A stretch of DNA of 64,000 nt from Mucor racemosus. Its lineage: Eukaryota; Mucoromycota; Mucoromycetes; Mucorales; Mucoraceae. Shown one piece after another: positions 1 through 10,967 of this stretch. The notes beneath the pieces are model-generated. The model was given only the letters and a program-made list of their open reading frames with translations, searched no databases and had not been told where the DNA came from. The number at the start of each line of letters is the position of its first letter. The first letter of the stretch is position 1. The translations under genes were made by a program, and so were the position numbers. The stretch covers positions 1,054,001-1,118,000 of the forward strand of contig JAPEHQ010000015.1 of NCBI GenBank assembly GCA_027405735.1, in the 5' to 3' direction.

Positions 1-1411
1 TGGAGTCTCTTTTGTTGTGCTCGTGTGCTCGTGTGCATCTTGTTATTCTTTTAGCCATTATTTAGTGGGTGCAACAACTCATCAGGCTATAGTGTGTAGC
101 CCACCTGGGTACAGGTCGGCCGTGGTGCTTTCATATATAAATCTTTTAAATTTGTGATTTTATGGACTTTTTTTGAATCCGGTCATATCATCTTATACTT
201 TCGAAGTCAAATCCGTTATTAGGCTAATAATGTTGTAGGTTGTATTTATTCTTTACTTAAAATAAGCCTTTGAATAATTAAGAGCAATGCAATCGAACCT
301 TAATTTTTGTATAAAATTTCGATACCTGCATTTTATAGCTGCTTGGAATATTTAAACAACCGCGTCCAGGCTGTCCGGTAATTTTTCTAGAAATTTAAAG
401 CTTGGAAATATCATTAGATGGCCGCTTCCGGAGATTGTTAGGCTTTTTTTTTTGGAAGAGTGACTATTGGCAAAAATATACATCATACACTATGTTCTAT
501 GCCACCAAGTACCATATGTTATCGCCTTCTACAGTATCAATACATCTTACAATCTATTGATTACGACATGTATTGAAGTGCAACGCCTTGATATCAGATA
601 TAAGAAACTTCTAGCGTCCTAAGTATAATCCAATAATCACCACCAAGAACGCTTGGACCTCAATTATGATACCATATCAATTCATCCCAGCAGTTAATTA
701 ATCAATTCGCTTTCAAATCAACGTCCAAGCACAACTAGCGTAGCATTGAAAGAAAGCAACTCACAAGCTCTGCAAGAACGGTTAAATTATGATTGATTTA
801 TTTCAATCTATAGATTACTATCAAACAGACCTAATGGTTTAATAGTGCCTCAATTACATTTTAGGATCTCAATGTCAAATCAATATAAAAGGCCTTACTT
901 TTATATTTTTTAAATAAACGTTATCTTGTTTTTATTGTACAACAGTTGAAGAACTGATTCATTACTCATTCTCTTTTAATTGTATTTTTTTTAAATATTA
1001 TGCATCAAACCTGCAAATATATAACAAGGCTAAACCTTTTGCAATTCTGCTGATCAGCGCTAGAAGTACCTGCCATTGCAACGGGAGTCATTTGGATTCA
1101 TATTCCTTGCGAAGAACTGATGGGATTGCTGATCTTAGTAGGTGTGAGTAGCAGGTAACCAACTTGTTGCTCGAACTGGCTGAACGTACACTGACCCATT
1201 GATGCTGATAGTTTTGGTGTCGAGCTGGGTTTTACCAGCCAAATTTCCCAGTATGCATATCATATGCATTAATGAAAAAGAAAAAATTTGCTAGACACAT
1301 GCAAAACTGACTAAGAAAAAAAAAAGGAGGATCATGTTCGATGAGAAGCAAGGTTATCGGAGATTCTCTTTCGAAATTCATACCCTGATACCAAAGGGCT
1401 TCCCCTTTGGC

Positions 1412-1423
1412 GGGTTTGAACTC
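1412..1423 (-). promoter_or_regulatory. Pol III B-box remnant inside repeat
   Basis: The minus strand reads GAGTTCAAACCC, a good match to the tRNA B-box (GGTTCGANNCC). The copies at 22796-22860 and 49072-49136 carry the same box with an A-box about 41 bases upstream. Here the A-box side has been deleted, so only half of the internal promoter remains. Confidence 0.5.
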
Positions 1424-1927
1424 ACGAATTTGTCAGTTTTTCACTATTTTGGGAAATGTAGCAAATCAAGTTGTATAATTATTCTTTTCGGAAATGATAA
1501 TAGAGTTTTTCAGAAATTAGTAGCAGACTTCATCTAGAAAGAATACCAATTTTTGATGTAGATATAAACAAACCTCAATGTTAGTACATTAATATTAAGC
1601 TGTATAACACAAAAATTGAATATGGACGAATGTAAAACAATAATGTTTGCCAAAATGGGAGTTAGTATAACGTGAGGTACAAAGCATAGAACTCAAGTGA
1701 TATTCAACAGATGCAGTTGCATTGGAAAATTCAGCTTTTAGGAGTCCAAACACCTAGAATTGTACTGGAAAACCAAAACACGCATTATTCATCAAACTAA
1801 AGACAGACACCAACTTTCCAAGCTACCAATGTTAAATGCAGGTATCAATTGTATAATTTCTACCAATGCGAAATAGTAATATGATATACTGTTGTATGAA
1901 TCAATCAGTTTGAGAATTATAATCAAT

Positions 1928-1934
1928 AGTAATA

Positions 1935-1985
<51 letters not shown>
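1928..1985. repeat. (AAT)n microsatellite
   Basis: Nearly pure AAT trinucleotide run of about 19 units. The corresponding place in the minus-strand copy of the same repeat (48501-48525) has about 8 units, so the tract has changed length since the copies separated. The leucine-rich minus-strand frame here is a translation artefact of the tract. Confidence 0.9.
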
Positions 1986-4900
1986 GGATCAAGTGTTTAA
2001 AGTAATAACAAAAAACTACCAACATTATTCCAGTAAATTTTAATTTAATTCACTATCGTTCAATATGACCGAATATTAATGAATCAGAGAAAATACAATT
2101 GGTAAATAAAAAACTGATACTCAATGTACAACAACGAGGTCGAGATTAATAAAACGTGCATTCATTGTACGGTAAAAATTGCGACATTTTGATGGATAGA
2201 AATTATAGGACCAAGATGTTGTTGTGTTTGCTTCAGGATTCTCAAAAGGGTTCAAAAGCATTCTTCATCATTAAACTCAACTAGATGTTGAATACTCACC
2301 ATATGCGATTAGTATCATTTTGTCTTTTATTTAATTGCTGTATTATTAAAAATCAAGCTTTTCATAGCTTATAACAATGACAATGGGATGTTTCTGATGT
2401 CAGATTGGCGGCATTTATCATAAGGCGGACTGATGATACATTTGATTCTACTGTTGATGGAACAACTCAATTTAATTCATGGGATTTGAATGAAAACATT
2501 GAGAAACCATTTGTAAGTACTTAAGTTAGTTCTGGTAAAGGAGTGAATAAATTGGTTTGGGAGAAAGAGGATAAAAAGGCGGCAATAGGTTCCAGTGATG
2601 TCCATGTTTATTTTATAATATTGGAGAGGTAAGAGTAAAAAAAACTTAATGTAGATCACCTCTAGTGCAATAATTATAAAGTAAGGCTATATTATTATTA
2701 AATACAAAATCACACAATATTAACATGTATAAAAATTTACAGTAATAAGCTTAAATCAAGTGGGTACAGCATTGTAAATTCTTCAAAAAGTTCTCAAGTA
2801 TTATAAAATCTCTTATTTTTAAGACTTACAAGGCTTATAAGCGGAATATTAATTTAGAAAATTATTTTTGTCCAGACCATCAATTTTGACATTTTTTAAT
2901 TTTTTTTTTCTGATTTTGCAAATCTAGAGTTAATTATATTACCAATTATAAAAACAAAAAATATAAACATATACAGAATTTAGCGCTCTATTTGCTCAAT
3001 AAAAAATAACAACCCGTTTTATTGCAAAATATTACATGAAAATCCTTTAATCAAAAAACCGTTTTTGGGCCAAAAATGCTAAGTTTCATTACTTAACATT
3101 TAATATTAAGCCTTTATAAAATGTGTATTAGTCATGGCTACAACTTTCTCTCACAATGTTGTATATTTAAACGTTGATTTTGGTATCAAAATTTGATTTT
3201 TCTGTTTTTTGATCAAAATCATGAGGGTTGATAAGGATAAAATGAGCCCCGAAAAATGTCCGCTACAAAAACTGAATTTTCAGACCGTACGTGGTTAAAT
3301 ATAAAAAAAGTAAAAAAAAAAAACGCATTTTCATTTAAAGCTTAGATATATACCATAGTATCAAAGACTTAGCCGTTCGATCGTGTTATGCTCAATTACG
3401 GTGTCGCTCTACGGGCTCGCTTTTGCAATTTTTTAATGAATCTATGATATGACAGACAGTTTTTCTAGTAGAAAAATGTATGTTTCTATGATAGCAGATA
3501 TTGCCGATTTTGCTTAGTGTATGGGTTGATGCGCTGTAATGCTGCTTTTACATTGGCTGAAATGAGCAATTTAGCAGGGTTTTAAATGCGCTAAATAATT
3601 TAAAGCCTTGAAAATCCTTTTCTACGTGTGCTGTTTCTCTCTTTTTGTTTTCATATTCCAAGGATCTTATTCGCCGCTTTATAAGGCATATCAGACTATT
3701 AAACTGATATTCTTTTCTTTTATCTGAATACGCATGCTAACATAAGGGACTAATGTTTTTAATATACTGTAAGTAGCAGTCGTTTTATTAGAGACTAATA
3801 TTTTCATTTAACTGCATTTTAGGATCAAATATCATTATTTACTACTGTATTGTTGGATGTACAGTATTTCGTGATTACCAGATCAAATCCAAGGCAATAA
3901 TGGTATTTATATCTACTCAATGAAAATCTAGAACTGGCTACAAACGCATGAAATGCTCCAGAAAATTGATAAAATTTCAAATAGTATAGAAATACAAAAA
4001 AAGAATGATCTAATGTCTTGCCTGAATAGCCATAGTCGTAATCGTGTCTACTCTTGAGAACAAATCTTTTTAAAGCTGACAATCGTAAACTCAAATAGTA
4101 AGTTTAAAGAAGGTTAATTTGTTTAAATTTTATGAGTAATAAAGTAACATATATAACCTTAGATTTGGCTTGCATATAAATTTAAGCAGTAAGTGTTATT
4201 TAAGTTTATGGTCGAGCAAAAACTAACCATTGTTGCTGTAAACATTATAGCTATAAACATATTTACAAATGATGATAATCCTAAATATATTGGCTCTCGC
4301 ATGTATTGCTCTACATCAATAACGTACTGAATTGTATTGTCTATAATCTATATCAATAAAAGCAAATGTAATTAAAACCCCATTAGTCCAGTAAAAATTG
4401 CAATGGAATTTTGAGAATGGCACGATGCTCATGTACAAACCAACTTGTGCCCATACGATCAGCTCATTATGCTTATGGTCAGATTTATTATCATGCACAA
4501 ATTTGGGTAATGATATGCTTATGGGCAATTCTACTATTATGCAAACATGCGATTAATGTCATGCATATAGACAAAATTTATAATCCTACACATACAGGCT
4601 TTTTGTTATGCTCGTGTGCAGTTTCTTTTGTTGTGCCCATGTGCATCTTGGCATCTTTTTAGCCATATTCAGTGGGCACAGCAGCTCAGGCTATAGTGTG
4701 TAGCCCACCTGGGCATAACAAAATCATCTTGTGCAGTGCAGGTCGGCCGTAGTGTTACATCTTAATAAACGGCAGACGTCTTTTAATTTTTATATACAGT
4801 TGGAAAAGCTGATACATTGTTGTCTCTTTTTATTGTATTTTTACTTATAAACTTCAAGGATAATTCAATTATAACGAGTTTCTGTTATTCATTAATATGT

Positions 4901-5137
4901 GTCCGATATAACGAGTTCCGATTCTAGTTTCTTTTCTTTTAAGATAAGGCTTATTTATCAACTTTTTACAGTTGTAAAAGATAGGTTTCAGATGGTGTTT
5001 AAATGGTTTTCGAATTTTTTCATCCAGTATTGGGTCGAATTAATTGAAATATTCAACATTTTGCCTTCAATCTATAGGTCATCGTTGGTATCCCTCGGAA
5101 AATAGAAATATTAATATAAGAATATACGTGCACTGGC

Positions 5138-5317
5138 TGTTATATCAGAATCTAGATATAGCGCTACAGTAGTCGTATTATCAGGATATTGTTATTGTTA
5201 CACCATTAATAGCTATTGTATCACTTGATAATCTCTTCTATATATAATCTCATTTTCTACATTGAATAAAACCTCTCCTTTTACTCTTGTCTAATTCTTA
5301 TTAGTTTTGGTAAAACA
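5138..5317. mobile_element. Solo LTR of an LTR retrotransposon, copy 1
   Basis: A 180-bp segment that starts TGTTATATCAG and ends GGTAAAACA, so it has the TG...CA ends of a retrotransposon LTR with TGTT/AACA inverted tips. It is bracketed by the 5-bp direct repeat CTGGC (5133-5137 and 5318-5322), a typical target-site duplication. A closely similar segment lies at 56174-56359 with a different duplication. No internal retrotransposon sequence is attached, so it is most simply a solo LTR left by LTR-LTR recombination. It contains TATATATAAT-like promoter sequence near its middle. Confidence 0.85.
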
Positions 5318-5389
5318 CTGGCTAAACATTCATCAAAATCGAACTACAATTGATTATTAAAAATTGAGTACCTAAATTGTGGTATTGAT

Positions 5390-6680
5390 TTTGTTGTATT
5401 TCCAAGATAGATCCAACTCAAAGCTGTTCTGCGTATTTTGCTTCAGCAAAAAATATCAATTTTTTGTCGAGATAATCAAAATAATAGTTTATATTACAGC
5501 TTAAACCTATGGTAACGGGATTTAAAACTTGATTTGAAAGAAATGATAAAAAATGATTAAAAAAGCAAAATTGTTTAATAGCACATGAACTGAAAAGTAA
5601 GTAGACCTAGCGTATTAAATAACTTTTATACATTTTTGAATTTTGCATCTATTTAAACAGAATTCAGATAAATGTTTCACATTAAATTTTGAGTAAAATG
5701 CAATTGAAGTTTTGGAGATTTTTTGTATATACACAACTCTTTTCATAAGCGCATTTCTAATATAAGTAATGTATACAATGCACAACAACATTATTTATCG
5801 ATCAAGCCATTACTGAACCTTTTAAATGAATTTTTTGTAGAGAAAACGACATTTTTGTCAATTTTTTTTAAATTCAGAATTTGAGATGAGGGTATACAAG
5901 GGGAAATTGAAGCTAGAAGCGACGGTAATTCCTTTGTACACATTTTTGAGAATATCTCTACGAAAAAACAATATTTTGGAAAAAACTAAATTGGTTCAGA
6001 GAGAGCTCAACGAGCTTGAGGAAATAAATGTAAAAAAAGCGTTGCTCAATTTAACCAATATTTTGAAATCTACTACAAAAACGTCAAAAAAGTGAAAAAA
6101 AAACAAAAGTGCTCAGAATGTTTTTATATTAAAATATGTTATAGAGCACTTTAAAACAAGTAAGTTTTATTATTAAAAAGTATTAGTATAGCTTAATGTT
6201 TTCTGGAGATATGAAGCCTTAAAGTTTTTAATTTTTAGCTGTGAAGTACGTGTAAAAACCTGAAACGTTAACACAAAAAAACTAATACTACCTGCAAAAA
6301 AATAGAGTATTTCCGGATACTCATTTTTGGCTTAAAGTTGAGCATCACAGGTACATTGACATATAATTTTTTCTTGGTGTTATTTAGTGGGAAAAAAAGT
6401 TGGGCAGGAATGAAAAGTGCGACCTAGTTTTGAGAGAAAAAAGCAGTGAATTCTATCTGTTTTGGAATCTTTCGTGAGGTAAAAAAATCAATTGATGAAC
6501 AGTTAGCGTATAATGCATTGTGCATTTTTCCAGCAACTAGAGAATCGAAGTTCGGTTGATTCACGAGGTAGTTATAACAAGTCTTATTGGATAGGTTGAA
6601 GCCCAAATAGTAAATTTTTAGATATTTCATTTGCTTAATGGGTGGTTTTAAAGTAAAGTAGAAAAATTGGGGCATTATTT
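5390..6680 (+). repeat. Repeat family RF2, copy 1
   Basis: This stretch is similar over about 1.2 kb to 17640-18790 and to 28870-30780 (the last interrupted by an insertion). Shared landmarks are the AAGATAGATCCAACTC-like opening, a GTAAGTCGACC-like middle, the MRVYKGK reading frame, and an end near TTTCTTGGTGTTATTTAGT. Copies differ at many positions, so the family is old or fast-evolving. It contains the small reading frame annotated separately. The superfamily is not recognised. Confidence 0.7.
5886..6095 (+). CDS. Small repeat-borne reading frame MRVYKGK (RF2 copy 1)
   Basis: A 69-codon frame beginning MRVYKGK and ending TSKK. The same frame is open in RF2 copy 3 (73 codons, 30082-30303), where it shares the RIS.RK.NIL and RELNEL blocks, and is broken by one stop in copy 2 (18131-18352). 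Despite considerable nucleotide drift, the start, length and lysine-rich tail hold. In copies 2 and 3 a TTTTTTCAG pyrimidine-AG stands just upstream, so it may be the last exon of a longer transposon gene rather than a whole protein. The product is basic and lysine/leucine-rich with no motif I recognise. It could also be a chance frame within a repeat. Confidence 0.35.
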   Translation: MRVYKGKLKLEATVIPLYTFLRISLRKNNILEKTKLVQRELNELEEINVKKALLNLTNILKSTTKTSKK

Positions 6681-8467
6681 ATACCGGCTGAAACCCTCTT
6701 CTGGTATAATAAGTGGGCCAAAAAAGAATGGTATGAAAAGTGAAAATTCCGATTTGACAGTAATTTGGATGTATTTCTCTTTCTAATATTCTCAAGAACC
6801 TTGGTCAACCGTTAGCATGTCCTGCTTGAGAACAATCTTTAATCTAAAATTCCCCATGCACAAAAAAGTATAATCTCATACATTAATTTAGTAATTGTAT
6901 TTCGAATAATCTGTTTTCATAGATTCATTACCATGCCAGAAAGAATATCCTTTTTACATCTAATCAAAGTACTGATCCATGGAATTCGTATTATATATAA
7001 CAAATATGAAAAAAATGGGTCGCAAACATGTCTCGGATCTTGCATTTAGAAAAAACAAATTTCTTTTTTGCGTATGTATTTGTATATGAAAACAGGGTCC
7101 ACGTTGCACAAATAGAAAAAAAGCTTAAATAAATTCTTTGAGAATGTTCGTTTTAATAAGCAAACTTTGCTTAACTGGAAGAATATATCTATATATATAT
7201 ATGCACCATTTTAAAGTCTCCGATTTTAATCCATTATACGAACATAACATCATTTATTGAAACAACAGATCATGTAGCCCTGTTAGCATTTGTTCCTTTA
7301 AAAACTTTCTATAAATCTAAACGTTATATGGAATTAATATATCGTTATAATTAAGAGTTGTAGCATCATAATTCATCATGAATTGTGTCATTTGTTGTTA
7401 TCAATGGGCATATATTTTAGTTAATAAAACAAAAAAAACTACGTACAGCAATTTACACTGATTTAGGAACGTTTAATTTCTTTTTATTCAGGGCATGAGG
7501 CAGTCGTATGGGAAAAGGTTGAAAAAATGTACATGTGCATCTAAGATATCATAAATTATATTTATTAAATTATTTTTGCTATAATATATAACAAGTACTC
7601 GGATTAATTTTTCAAAGCATGAGAAAAAGGGTACAACATTCTGTTTTTTTTCTCATGAAATCAAGGAGTGAATTTTAATTTTTAATCTTTTGTATATGGA
7701 TTTAGAATCGAGTTACAGCATCATATTTCTACTTACACACAATTAAAAAGTTGCGAATATACACTTAAGACCCTAAAAATACTGATAGTAAAATTGGTTT
7801 ATAGTTAACTTATGGGTTATAAAGACCTGATTTTTGATTTTCTTTATCAAACGATATTTTTGAAGATAAATGCTTTATGAACATGATATCACTCATCTAC
7901 CGAGACAGATAAATAATAATATGGCTTGCATACGAATTAGCATGTGCTACGACAATTGAGGACGCAGTGGGATTAATATTTGATTCTATTATGGAGTCTT
8001 AATGCTATAAATAATGACACACCATCATTATTTTATATGTCATTGGATTTGTCCAATTAAACCAATGCTATCAACTGTGTCATTACGCAAGAATGCCAAA
8101 ATAAGCACTGATAAAGTTTTAATTTGATTAATCCAAAAGAAGAAAAACAGAAACAATTTTTTTCTTCAAAAAAAGCAACTCAGTTCTAAGGTTTTCCATT
8201 CTACGCATGAATTTTGTAAAATGATATGATAAAATGTAAAAATTCAAGGAGTTATAATATTGTAATTATAGTTAAAATATTTATTATTAGAAGCACAAAA
8301 TAATAATAACAAAAAAAAAGAACAAGAAAACTGTACAAATCGAAAAAGAGAAGAAATAGAAATTAAGAAAAAAAAAGCTAATCTAGTGTGTTTTTTTGCG
8401 ACGATAGGAAATATGAATAATGTACATTGAATAGTTTTGTTTGGTAATTTAAGAGAATACATGTGAG
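6681..8467. other. Gene-free region downstream of the HSF gene
   Basis: AT-rich sequence with homopolymer runs and a short (AT)n near 7190. I see no supported exon. The last few hundred bases (about 8100-8467) are the 3' flank of the minus-strand HSF gene; no specific element is recognised. Confidence 0.5.
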
Positions 8468-9718
8468 TTATTGATTAGGGAAACCCAAGTTTATAGCATG
8501 TCCAGAAGACATACGATGCTTGTTATAGTTATCATTTGTATTGGGATCATCACAAGAGGAAGATGGAGAAGACAAAAGTATACTAGAAACAGGGCTTGGA
8601 GGGAGGGGATTCATGGGAAAAGCAAAATTGTGAGGGTTTGAGTTATGGTACATGGATGGCATCATCATTTGAGGTTGTTGTTGTTGTTGTTGTTGAGATT
8701 GCTGTTGTTGAGATTGCTGTTGTTGAGACTGTTGCTGTTGTTGATCCCAATGATTTAATGGCTCACAAACAGAAGTAGATGGCGATGTAACAAATACACT
8801 AGGCTGATCAGTGTTACTATTATAGTCTACTATTTAAAGAATGTCAGTAAATATTCAAATATAACAATTAATTTCTATAAAAATGATTACAATTTTTTAA
8901 TAATAACACTCACATGGAGAAGTAGAACTGTTTGCTGTAGCAAAGCCTTGTCTTTCTGCTAATCTTCTAATAATAATTTGTTGTTGTAATTGAACTTTCT
9001 TCATTTCTTCAAATCCTTGTAATAAATTAGCAAAGTTTTCTTGAAGCACACGGAATTGTTGAAGTAAATCAGCTTGAGATAATTGAACCATGGCAAATGA
9101 AGCATGAATGTCACCTGTTTCACGACGCAAGAGTTCAGAGTCCATTGCTTTACGTTTGATACCTTCAAGAATATCAGGACGACCTCTTTGGAATTTAGGA
9201 TGAGAAAATTCCCAGATTTCATTTTCATTGTTGCCTCTTTGACCACGAGGAGATTTGTTGATTTTATGGAAACCGTACATGTTTAATTGACGTACAAAAC
9301 TAGAGAAATTGGAATGCTTAAAATGTTCTGGAAGTACTTCTTGAGCAAATCGAGTAGCATTGCATACAAGGAAAGATGAACCACTGGGATTCCAAGAGAT
9401 TAAATGCTGATTACGTCTATCACTGACCATACTATATGAATATTTGATTAGTATTTCAAAAAAAAAAAAAAATCGGTTCCTGAATTTTTTTTCGACATAC
9501 CTAAATAGTTTACTGATAAATGTACTGACACCTCTTTTCACAGAGCGCCTATTTCCATCATCCATGTCATTATGATCCCAATTGCTATCATTAGGAGGAG
9601 ATAATGGTGAATTGGATGAACCTGTAGAAGATAAACTACTACGACTATTGCGATGATTATAAGGATTAAAAGGATCTGGTTGAGGCATAGAAATGTGTAA
9701 TGAATTTAAAGTAGACAT
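8468..9718 (-). CDS. HSF-type DNA-binding transcription factor
   Basis: Three exons on the minus strand (9718-9501, 9431-8914, 8829-8468) joined in phase give about 365 residues. The first intron interrupts the HSF domain after FISKLF and contains a 14-base homopolymer. Residues about 66-165 form a heat-shock-factor winged helix: FISKLFSMV, HLISW, then the recognition-helix block HFKHSNFSSFVRQLNMYGFHK and the closing WEFSHPKF. Residues about 190-233 form a glutamine/leucine-rich coiled coil like the HSF trimerisation region. The C-terminal third is low complexity with Q4S repeats. There is no receiver domain, so it is not a canonical Skn7. Among fungal HSF-family proteins (Hsf1, Sfl1, Mga1) I cannot choose one. 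The family binds nGAAn-type DNA in the nucleus. The start is the first ATG upstream of the domain. Confidence 0.93.
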
Positions 9719-10967
9719 TTGATTTGATTTGATTTAGTAATTAACTTTAATTAGATTTACGAATAAGAAAAAAGAAGAAATGCTAATTCTCTGGAATAAT
9801 GAACTTCCTTTATATATCATTTTTTTTCCTATCCAAATTTATTACATTAAAAGAAAACAGTGTGTTTCACATTTGCAGGTTTTGCTCAGGTAGATGAACA
9901 TTGGTCGAGTTTCTCATTCGATTTTTTCCCGCTGACGTGATTCTCCTCTTTTTGGCCTCTCCATATTTACACAATCATTGATGTATCAATTTTTGATAAG
10001 TTTGGCGATCAAGCATCAGACTCTTCCTTTTTCATGATTTATGCCCGATTTAACCATTTTAAAAGCAATATAGTAAAAGAAAAAAAGTAATAAAATTAGG
10101 AGTGCCTGGAACAATCAGATGTTGCAGACAAAAAATAGAATCACTATTGACGATATAAAGTTCTTTTCTATTTGATGCAATTAAGAAAAAAAAGCTTTCT
10201 TAACAATTTTCTATTTTTTAATGCAGACTTAAGAAGAAGAAAAAAAGTTAACTTTAACCCGAAATAGAAAAATGAAACCTCTCAAAAAATTGGCCGTTTC
10301 ACAACTGGAGGTCAAGAGCCCTATTTAGGTTGCATTGACGTAGAGAATTTGGACCCTTCAAGAAAAAGGTACCAAAAATAAACTTTTTTTGCGCTTTTTC
10401 AAATACAAAAAGCACTGATAAAAACAAAAACATTCCTTCTTTTCGAACGGAATACAAGTAAAACAGTTTATTAAAACATCATGGTTGTGCTTGGTTCAAT
10501 TCTTCAAGCGATAAGCTGATTTAATCTCGCATGGAAAGAGAGAAAAAAAAATGCCTCTCGCTTTTACTAGAAAGCAGAAAATTATCAAAAAAAAAAAAAT
10601 AAAAAAAAATAGATATAGAAATCATGAAATCGAACCATTTTAAAGGTACCCAATGGAAGATGTAGAATTTTTTTTTCTTTTTTTTTCTTTATATGATACT
10701 GGAAATTCCCACAGTATTTGGCTTGCCATGTTCTATCTCCTTAAATCAATTAATAAGAAGGAGTCGAGATGTTGACAGGTGGAGATGGGATGAGAATTAA
10801 ATGTCATCCCCGAAAAAAAAAAAAAAAAAAAAAAAAAAAATAGAATTGAAAAGCTGATATGTTCTAGTATATTTTCATATTTTATTTTGAGGTATAACTG
10901 TGTGGAGATGTCTTGAAACAATCCTTTAAAGATAAGCTATGTACGACATGACATTGAATGGCAGATA
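9719..10967. other. Intergenic: HSF gene promoter side and poly(A) tracts
   Basis: About 1.25 kb between the start of the minus-strand HSF gene and the 3' end of the next minus-strand gene. It contains a 28-base A run (about 10813-10840) and several shorter A or T runs. The TATATAT-like stretch about 100 bases upstream of the HSF start (near 9812) could be a core promoter. Nothing else is supported. Confidence 0.5.

Larger units (their letters stand above)
1..4780 (+). repeat. Large non-coding repeat, copy 1 (family RF1)
   Basis: Most of this stretch recurs elsewhere in the window, chiefly on the minus strand at 46690-51355. Blocks run in order: a terminal block (about 1-140), blocks with CCGGTAA-like and pyrimidine stretches (140-1000), a block carrying a B-box (1000-1560), an AAT microsatellite block (1560-2060), a long conserved core (2330-3480), a further block (3480-4310), then the terminal block again (4600-4760). 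The first and last terminal blocks are in direct orientation about 4.6 kb apart, as in an element with long terminal direct repeats or a tandem unit; the first is cut by the window edge. I found no reading frame long enough for a transposase or reverse transcriptase. Only short frames occur and I regard them as chance. Ends are approximate. Confidence 0.7.

Noticed and set aside
1792..2025. Leucine-rich 77-codon minus-strand frame
   Set aside because: It is a translation of the AAT microsatellite; the corresponding frame at 48460-48660 differs accordingly.
9001..9246. Other frames over the HSF gene on both strands
   Set aside because: They overlap the HSF domain exon, which has unmistakable family residues in its own frame.
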